NCBI GenBank assembly: GCA_947000775.1
Contig: CAMQGK010000604.1
Span: 11,400,501 to 11,464,500, forward strand
Source: Pterois miles
Taxonomy: Eukaryota; Chordata; Actinopteri; Perciformes; Scorpaenidae
DNA: 64,000 nucleotides
Reading direction: 5' to 3'
Part shown: positions 58,650 through 64,000 of the stretch, in pieces
Numbering within the stretch: the first letter of the stretch is position 1
Layout of the letters: every line of letters begins with the position of its first letter
Made by a program: the position numbers and the translations under genes
Notes under the pieces: generated by a model
Told to the model about the DNA's origin: nothing
What the model saw: the letters and a program-made list of their open reading frames with translations, nothing else
Database searches by the model: none

Positions 58650-58680
<31 letters not shown>

Positions 58681-59557
58681 TTAGATTTATATGTATATTT
58701 AACTCAACACTTGTTTTAAAATAAAAGCCCTTTATTGGGAAATTTTGGCAGGATAGTTTTGGGGAAAATGTCATGATTTGCATGGGTCCATAAATTACCG
58801 GACCTTTTATTTATGAATGGGCACATGAGCACACACACTGCTCCTGAGCAGGTTATGTGTTCAGCATAAGTTACCCTGGCGATTTGCCCTGGTAAGAAGT
58901 CGTAGGACGGAAAACCCAGGTTTAATCCTGAAGTTACCTTGCTAACCCCAAATCCTGCTTTGTTGAGCAGGCCTCAGGTGCGATAGGTTTACAGCCTCAA
59001 ATGGCCAAGCAACAGCTGATAAACACAACATTTAGGTAGTGAACAAAACAAAATGATTACAGTCAAAAACAAAAAGACAATGATATATACATAGTTAAGT
59101 TTCTTTTCAGCACAAAGCCGGCTGCTGGCTTAGGCATCAAAAAGGAAATAGAGGGCAACAGGGCTAACCTGCTTGTAAAGAGATCATGTTTACTGGTGCC
59201 TCTATGTGCTCAGCCAAATATTTTCAAACATATTTTGCCAAAAATATGTTTGTGCAGTTGTTTTTAAGCTAGATATTGATAGCCCTGATTAGGAATATGG
59301 GCATTGTATCTACAACCCCTAGTTTTTGATGAACAACAAGGAATCTTAAACACATCTCAGTCTGCAGGTACTATCATCAATTACTGAAATGCTGCTGATA
59401 CACCAGGTCTTTTAGATGTTCTTACATTTAAAAGAAAAAGTTTGGCATTTCGCTAAAAAGCTAAACTATTTGAACAGTACTGCGAGTGGAGAAGAGTCAA
59501 CATACAACAGTAAAACAACATGCTTGTACTGTGAGTGTAGTTTTAATGCTAACCTTA

Positions 59558-59610
<53 letters not shown>

Positions 59611-60842
59611 ATTTGTGTTAAAGGAAAGCATTGAACTGCGGGACAGACAGGATGATTACAGCAGTGAGCCTTTCCTTCCTTCTTTGGTAAGAATCCATGT
59701 CTCTCTCCTCCTCTCATCTGAACTTTTCATACATTAACAAGATACAGTAACTGCAAACAGAGACTATATCTACTCATATGAAAGGGTTCTTTGACTCTGT
59801 TGGACAGATAAACCTGTGTGCCGTCAGGCATGAACAGACACAGAGCTTTATCTTAAAGGTTCCTCTTTCACCGCTCAAGATAAAACAATGAAACTGTTTG
59901 TCAGCTGTTTCATTTGCACCTTGTATCTTGTTTAATGGGTCTGCCAGGTGTGTTCAGTGCTGCAACATGATCTGGGTTTTACTTTGTTGAGTAAAATATA
60001 AAAGACTCCAAATCTTGATGGACTTACAGCAGTAATTAAAGTTACAATATTGTAAACTTAGTTCTATAAGCATGTGCCCTGCGATGGACTGGCGACCTGT
60101 CCAGGGTGTACCCTGCCTTCGCCCAATGCCAGCTGGGATCGGCTCCAGCCTCCCCGCGACCCCTAACGGGATCAGTGGTTGACAATGGATGGATGGATGG
60201 ATGGATGGATGGATGGATGGATAGTTCTATAAGCACAAATGGAGCTCCCTTTGGGTGATACTCATGAGCATGCATTTGCACACAAGTCTGACTAGTCCCC
60301 ACTAGTCAGACTGTAGCGTTCGAACTGATGAAGCCACTTGGATAAGGGGCGAAACGTCTTCAGAGACAAATCTAAGTCCAGGTGCCTTCAATTCAATTTT
60401 TGCCAGAATGAATATGACCTGGATGAATGAGAACCTCCACAGTTTTGAAGGGTGTTTCATTTTTGAACAGCCCATTCAGAGGACATTTGACTACGTACTG
60501 GTGGCCCACAAGGTGGATGATGACACAGACCAGAAGGCTCAGAGACAGAGAGCTTTCATCCAGCAGCTAGAAAAGAAAAACATCACCATCACCGTGAGTC
60601 ACCCGACACATGACATAATATAGTGGGAACAATCTGGTGAATCAAAGACCGAGTTTACTGTCATATGTGTGTTGTTTTTGTGTGTTAGAGAATTGTCCAT
60701 GATGAGAAAGTGTTTTTCGGCCTGCGTGCTCCCAGTGAGATGTTTAAAGACTACCAATACCTGCTCAAAGTCTCTGACTCATGCAACTGGTGTGGAGATG
60801 TAAGGGGCTCCGTCACCCAGGCTACCAGGTAACACACACATA

Positions 60843-60918
<76 letters not shown>

Positions 60919-62805
60919 CACACTTGTCCTCAAAATTATTCATACCCCATGGAAAATAACAATCTTTTTTAGATTCGTCCTTTGTAAAAGTTACAATGAT
61001 GGTGCTTCTTGTGTATCTGTTTTCTACTTGTTGTTATGCACAAATCCACATATGAGTTGGTTAAACTTTTTTTGCATATTCATAGATATGGCCAAAAGAG
61101 ATATTTTGCTCATGTTCAGAATTATTCATACCCCTGACAATATCTCAACAAAATGTATGAATCTGTGGCGTGTAGTTATTTCAAGAAGAAGAAGAAGATA
61201 GTCCTTTATTAGTCCCACAAGGGGAAATTCAATTTTTTCACTCTGTTGTTAACTTATACACGGTACGTGCAGACCCGAACACACACATGCACAAACATGC
61301 AACAATGGAGAGATGTCAGAGTGATGGGGCTGCTCCTGACAAGCGCCCCGAGCAGTTGGGGGTTTGGTGCCTTGCTCAGGGGCACCTCGGCAGTGCCCAA
61401 GAGGTAAACTGGCACCTCTCCAGCTACCAGCCCCCAAGATGTTACAATGGAAAAATAGCTTTGTTGTTGACCAAGTTTTAAACAATGATTTCAAAAAATT
61501 AATAAATAGCATCTTTTCAGAAGAGTATAAATAGAGGAAAAATGTTTTGGTCATTCCCAATTTCTGGTCCTCATGGTAAAGAAGAAAGAGATTAGCAGAG
61601 ACTTACGTCAGTGTCTTGTGAGTGCCCACAATGAAGGAAAAGCTTACAAGGCCATTTCAAAGCAGTATGATGTTCCTGTGTCGACTGTCCAGAGCATCAT
61701 CAACAAGCACAAGAGGTTCAATACTGTTAAAAACCTCAGTGGGCGTGGCAGGAAACGTAAGGTGTCCCCCAAACTTACCAGGAAAATCTCCCGGGAGGTC
61801 AACAACAACCCCCAGACCACAACCAAGGCCCTAATGGAAACACTCAACCAGACAGGGACAAAGCTGTCACGGTCCACGGTCCACGAGCGAGTCTTGTACA
61901 GAGGAGGTCTCCATGGACGTAGGCCTCGGAAGACACCTCTGCTCAGAAAGAAGCATGTGGAAGCTCTCCTGAAGCAAGATCCCAGCTTTTGGTCAACCAT
62001 CCTGTGGTCTGATGAGACAAAGTTGGAGTTATTTGGCCATATGGATGTTCAATATGTCTGGAAGAAGAAAGGAGAAACATACAAGCCCAAGAACACTGTG
62101 CCCACCGTCAAGTATTGTGATGGAAGCACAATGCTGTGGGGATGCTTCTCTTCCAGTGGCACAGGGAACCTCGTAAAGATCCAAGGAACAATGAAAAAGG
62201 AGGATTACATCAGGATCCTTGATGGAAACTTAAAAGAATCTGCTAAGAAACTCCAGCTTGGACACAACTGGACGTACCAGCAGGACAATGATCTGAAACA
62301 CACTGCCCAGGTAGTGAAGAAATGGTTCAAGGACAATGATGTCAGTGTCCTAGAATGGCCAAGTCAGAGCCCTGACCTCAATCCAACTGAGAACTTGTGG
62401 CGAGACTTGAAGACAAGAGTGATGGCTAGGAAACCCACCAACCTGACCCAGCTTGAGGCCTTCGCCAAGGGAGAGCGGGCCAACATCCCACAGGAGACAT
62501 GCAGGAAGCTTGTGGACACGTACAAGAATCATCTAAAAGCAGTCATAAAAAAACAAAGGCTATTAAAGAGAGACATTTGACAAGGGTATGAATAATTTTG
62601 AACATGGCATTTTTTGGGAATTAATAAATAAAATACCCCTAAAATATAAAGTTTTCTTTTCTTGTGTATTGTTGGCATTCTTTCACTTGTTGGTCACTTA
62701 TAACTCAAAAGCAAACTTGACAAAATGTATTAATTTCATCACAAAAATAAAAAATCACAAAAACTAACAGGGGTATGAATAATTTTGAGGACAAGTGTAT
62801 ATATA

Positions 62806-62898
<93 letters not shown>

Positions 62899-64000
62899 GT
62901 ACACACACACACATCATATACATATGAACACACATATATACAGAGATACAAATACACACACACACACACACGCACACAGAGTCACAGACGATGGTGAAAC
63001 CTGTACTTTTAGTTTAGGAAACTCTTCCGATAGGTGCTGTTTAAGGTGAAAGCAGTAGTTATGTAATTATCTTTTATATGAAGGAACAACAGCCTTAAAG
63101 CAGCAAACTATAGTCTTCAGTATGTAAAGATATAGCGGGGTAATGTCTACCTCCACAGAGAGCAAATATTGGGCATGCACCTGTCAATTTAGAATAATTC
63201 TGATTCACTGACATATGCACAGTAGGAGGAACAAGATAGTCCGGGGCTCATGTGTCATGAATTTGACAGTGTTTTGCATGCTTACTTATTTTGCATGCAG
63301 TGTAAGAACATTTCTATGCGCACATTAGTGAATGAGGCTTATTGAATATGCAGTACAAGTAGAGACGTGTTTTTTGTGAAGCTCTGTTGACATTTCAATA
63401 AATCTGTTTTGTCCTTTTGTCTTCTGTAAGTTAGTAATTTCTTTTAAATGAATTCAAATCAATAAGTCAGGGTTGACAGCAGTATTTATGTATTTTTTCT
63501 CTCTTAATTTTTCAAAGAAAGTTCAAATCACATGGTCTTTGAAGGTTGAGGCTGAAAGTAAGATTTTAAAAGTGGCTTCCTCAATTGCTTAATAGCATCA
63601 CAGAACCCCAACTGTCTGTGCAGTCAAAATACATCATATTATATAAACCTACTCAGTTTGATACTGCTTACAATTTTTTTTTTCACTTACACTTTATATT
63701 ATTTCTCCAGAATCCGAATTGTCAATTTCATCCTTCACCAGACCTACATCAACACAGGAGGTGAGTGTGATTAGTTTAATAAAATTTAGTAATGTCATCT
63801 GTAGCTTTGTAGCTTTAGCAAATACAACAAACGTGTCATCCACTCAGACCTTTAATTGCCAGCCATGAACACTGATTATCCAACATCTTGTGATATGAGA
63901 CAAATAGCAGCCTCTCATAATAATGTGTTTTTTTTTTAATTAGAGAACCTGGAGGAACTGTTGATGAATGATGTGTTTGAAACCCTGTTCTGCCTCCATG
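55844..64000 (+). CDS. ano9: Anoctamin-9-like gene (TMEM16 family), 5' part: exons 1-5 and part of exon 6
   Basis: Anoctamins are membrane proteins with ten transmembrane helices acting as Ca2+-dependent lipid scramblases or chloride channels; ANO9 is a scramblase-type member found in epithelia. The window holds only the cytosolic N-terminus. Exons: 55844-55864, 59624-59686, about 60432/60443-60593, 60689-60828, 63711-63760, 63944 onward. Recognisable matches to remembered human ANO9 are FDYVLVAHK (human WDYVLVAQR), QRQRAFIQQLEKK (RQQQFLEELRRK), DEKVFFGLRAPSEMF (QKQVFFGIRADNSVF), IRIVNFILHQTYINTGENLE (IRIVNFVVMNN..GETFE) and NDVFETLFCLH (DGVFEARFPLHK). Exons 3-6 join in phase. The junction of exon 2 to exon 3 is unresolved. 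Transmembrane helices lie right of the window. Another anoctamin paralogue is less likely. Confidence 0.88.
56257..56860. repeat. Teleost repeat in ano9 intron 1
   Basis: It starts with ATTACCTCCGACAAGGAGGT and has TTATGGATGGATTTTGATGA in the middle. It ends with GGCGGAGGTCTGCGCTCTCC and GAGTGCTTTTCTAGTT. ACCTCCG-type ends in inverted orientation suggest a non-autonomous DNA element. A short local reading frame inside it is not a gene. Confidence 0.6.
57231..57515. repeat. MITE-like repeat in ano9 intron 1
   Basis: Begins ATTAAAGCTGCAGCTAAGGA and ends AATTGTTTCAGCTCTAAA, with CAATTAATCTTCTGATTG and GACTAATTGATTAATCAG near the ends. This is a recognisable fish repeat with inverted GCAGCT/AGCTC ends; no ORF. 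Confidence 0.55.
58200..58640. repeat. Rearranged relative of the snrpa1-intron hAT-like element
   Basis: The part at 58200-58440 matches the 41396-41760 region on the minus strand (AACGCAGCACCGTGGCTGCT is the complement of the minisatellite unit). The part at 58520-58640 matches its left end on the plus strand (AACCATCAAGATTAGT). Inverted 28-bp arms lie at 58402-58429 and 58591-58618. Confidence 0.6.
58653..58680. repeat. (TA)n microsatellite
   Basis: About 13 TA units in ano9 intron 1. Confidence 0.9.
58838..58975. repeat. Short inverted-end repeat
   Basis: Starts near CTGCTCCTGAGCAGGTT, which is itself palindromic, and ends with CTGCTTTGTTGAGCAGG. Resembles a small fish DNA element; borders are uncertain. 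Confidence 0.3.
59560..59606. repeat. ano9: (TG)n microsatellite next to ano9 exon 2
   Basis: About 23 TG units ending only 17 bases before the exon 2 acceptor (TTTGCATTTGTGTTAAAG|GAA). It takes the place of most of the polypyrimidine tract. Confidence 0.95.
59624..59686 (+). CDS. ano9: ano9 exon 2
   Basis: 63 nt, phase 0 in and out. Encodes ESIELRDRQDDYSSEPFLPS plus Leu, an acidic segment plausible for an anoctamin N-terminus (human ANO9 starts MQGEESLRILVEPEGDS). Donor TTG|GTAAG. An alternative frame with an internal ATG at 59654 would join exon 3 at 60443 in phase, but its product looks hydrophobic and is less convincing. Confidence 0.65.
60073..60221 (+). mobile_element. 5'-truncated SINE family B, 14-bp target duplication
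   Basis: The 3' half only: GCGATGGACTGGCGACCTGT, CAGCTGGGATCGGCTCCAGC and (GATG)n. Flanked by TAGTTCTATAAGCA at 60059-60072 and 60222-60235. In ano9 intron 2. Confidence 0.85.
60323..60442 (+). repeat. Fish repeat ending at the ano9 exon 3 acceptor
   Basis: GATGAAGCCACTTGGATAAG, GGCGAAACGTCTTCAGAGAC, AAGTCCAGGTGCC and ATATGACCTGGATGAATGAG with AACCTCCACAG follow the order of a frequent teleost repeat that I recognise (GAAACGTCTTC to ATGACCTGGATGACTGAGAA). Similarity appears to continue into what could be the first bases of exon 3. Confidence 0.6.
60432..60593 (+). CDS. ano9: ano9 exon 3 (start uncertain)
   Basis: Encodes FEGCFIFEQPIQRTFDYVLV, AHKVDDDTDQKAQRQRAFIQ and QLEKKNITIT, ending ACC|GTGAG in phase 0. 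Possible acceptors are CCAG at 60403-60406, GAG at 60429-60431 and CACAG ending 60442. Only the one at 60431 keeps the frame with exon 2, yet its pyrimidine tract is poor; the other two leave phase 2. Confidence 0.8.
60689..60828 (+). CDS. ano9: ano9 exon 4
   Basis: 140 nt. Encodes RIVHDEKVFFGLRAPSEMFK and DYQYLLKVSDSCNWCG. Acceptor TGTGTTAG|AGA, donor CAG|GTAACA in phase 2. Confidence 0.9.
60846..60914. repeat. (TA)n tract left of the Tc1 element
   Basis: More than 30 TA units, directly before the left end of the Tc1 element. Confidence 0.95.
61184..61435 (-). mobile_element. SINE family A copy nested in the Tc1 element, head missing
   Basis: The tail AGAAGAAGAAGAAGATAGTC and GTCCCACAAGGGGAAATTC is on the left. 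The body GAGCAGTTGGGGGTTTGGTG follows. It stops at CAGCTACCAGCCCCC, so most of the tRNA-like head is deleted. It lies between the inner left repeat and the transposase start. Confidence 0.85.
61573..62580 (+). CDS. Tc1-family transposase, 335 residues, complete, DD34E
   Basis: Cuts and pastes the transposon at TA sites as a DDE enzyme in the nucleus. Residues about 5-55 form the first helix-turn-helix (KAISKQYDVPVSTVQSIINK). A GRGRKRK AT-hook/nuclear-localisation-like motif is at 57-63, and a second HTH is around 70-110. The catalytic domain has D147 (WSDETK), D238 (QQDND) and E273 (NPTEN), with exactly 34 residues between the last two. The length of 335-345 is normal for Tc1, and no stop or frameshift is present. 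ATG at 61573 was taken because it gives the family's usual start; the 5' region before it belongs to the element. Activity is inferred only from intactness. Confidence 0.96.
   Translation: MVKKKEISRDLRQCLVSAHNEGKAYKAISKQYDVPVSTVQSIINKHKRFNTVKNLSGRGRKRKVSPKLTRKISREVNNNPQTTTKALMETLNQTGTKLSRSTVHERVLYRGGLHGRRPRKTPLLRKKHVEALLKQDPSFWSTILWSDETKLELFGHMDVQYVWKKKGETYKPKNTVPTVKYCDGSTMLWGCFSSSGTGNLVKIQGTMKKEDYIRILDGNLKESAKKLQLGHNWTYQQDNDLKHTAQVVKKWFKDNDVSVLEWPSQSPDLNPTENLWRDLKTRVMARKPTNLTQLEAFAKGERANIPQETCRKLVDTYKNHLKAVIKKQRLLKRDI
62798..62893. repeat. (TA)n tract right of the Tc1 element, then CA-rich repeats
   Basis: About 45 TA units begin directly at the right end of the Tc1 element; imperfect (CA)n stretches follow up to about 62975. 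Together with 60846-60914 it suggests one original TA/CA microsatellite split by the insertion. Confidence 0.95.
63711..63760 (+). CDS. ano9: ano9 exon 5
   Basis: 50 nt. Encodes IRIVNFILHQTYINTG, matching the conserved IRIVNF strand of anoctamin N-terminal domains. Acceptor TTTCTCCAG|AAT, donor GGAG|GTGAG in phase 1. Confidence 0.93.
63944..64000 (+). CDS. ano9: ano9 exon 6 (cut by window edge)
   Basis: Starts after TTTTTTTTTAATTAG and encodes ENLEELLMNDVFETLFCLH. It continues beyond the window. Human ANO9 reads EDLMKDGVFEARFPLHK at this point. Confidence 0.92.

Larger units (their letters stand above)
60919..62799 (+). mobile_element. Tc1-like DNA transposon, apparently intact, IR/DR ends
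   Basis: The outer ends ACACTTGTCCTCAAAATTAT (60919 on) and ATAATTTTGAGGACAAGTGT (62780-62799) are perfect inverted repeats continuing through CATACCCC. Inner copies TTCAGAATTATTCATACCCC (61113-61132) and GGGTATGAATAATTTTGAAC (62586-62605) give the IR/DR structure known from Tc1 elements such as those of salmonids. It carries one uninterrupted transposase gene, and a SINE in its 5' noncoding part at 61184-61435. It sits in a TA-rich tract, as expected for TA target choice. Confidence 0.93.

Noticed and set aside
62785..63049. Poly-Tyr-Ile frames
   Set aside because: They are readings of (TA)n and (CA)n microsatellites.
1..64000. A previously undescribed multi-gene system
   Set aside because: All sizeable coding signals resolve to a mucin, snrpa1, an anoctamin, a Tc1 transposase or retroelement remnants. 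No gene cluster remains unexplained.

Overview
The window is nuclear DNA from a ray-finned (teleost) fish. This rests on three intron-containing protein genes of vertebrate type, on several well-known classes of fish interspersed repeat (intact Tc1 element, CR1/Rex1-like and L2-like LINEs, tRNA-derived SINEs with LINE-like 3' tails, hAT-type elements) and on abundant dinucleotide microsatellites. No bacterial operon, CRISPR array, plasmid or phage feature is present.

Layout. (1) 1670-15576, minus strand: the first 21 coding exons of a secreted gel-forming mucin of the MUC5AC/MUC5B/MUC2 family, read from a TATA-box promoter at about 15.57 kb towards the left edge. All 21 exons join in phase and encode 908 residues: signal peptide, VWD1-C8-TIL, VWD2-C8-TIL, a D' region and the start of VWD3. 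The rest lies left of the window. (2) 15.6-38.2 kb: a gene-free, repeat-filled interval. It holds a 5'-truncated Rex1/CR1-like LINE with a SINE inserted in its reverse-transcriptase region, other fragments of the same LINE, four families of tRNA-derived SINE, a Ty3/gypsy RT scrap, an RTE-like tail with a 20-bp target duplication, and two hAT-type non-autonomous elements. (3) 38388-47618, plus strand: the complete snrpa1 gene (U2 snRNP protein A'), 9 coding exons, 288 residues, with a 931-bp hAT-like element carrying a 55-bp minisatellite in intron 2. (4) 47.7-55.5 kb: decayed Tc1 and L2 remnants. (5) 55844 to the right edge, plus strand: the 5' part of an anoctamin gene, best matched to ano9, with exons 1-5 and part of exon 6. 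Its intron 4 contains an apparently intact Tc1-like transposon with a DD34E transposase and IR/DR ends, sitting in a (TA)n tract and itself carrying a SINE.

The genes do not form a functional unit. The mucin is a mucus-barrier component, snrpa1 a spliceosome protein and ano9 a membrane scramblase/channel-family protein. Mucin and ano9 loci also lie in the same region of human chromosome 11p15.5, so the mucin-ano9 linkage may be ancestral; snrpa1 between them is not part of that human arrangement. I found no credible undescribed molecular system. The items most worth a second look are the ano9 exon 2/exon 3 splice architecture, which is framed by a (TG)n tract and a repeat-derived acceptor, the minisatellite inside the hAT-like element, a long-TIR foldback element, and the possibly active Tc1 copy. 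Exon boundaries come from reading splice sites and phase by eye; family names of repeats come from recognition, not from a database search.
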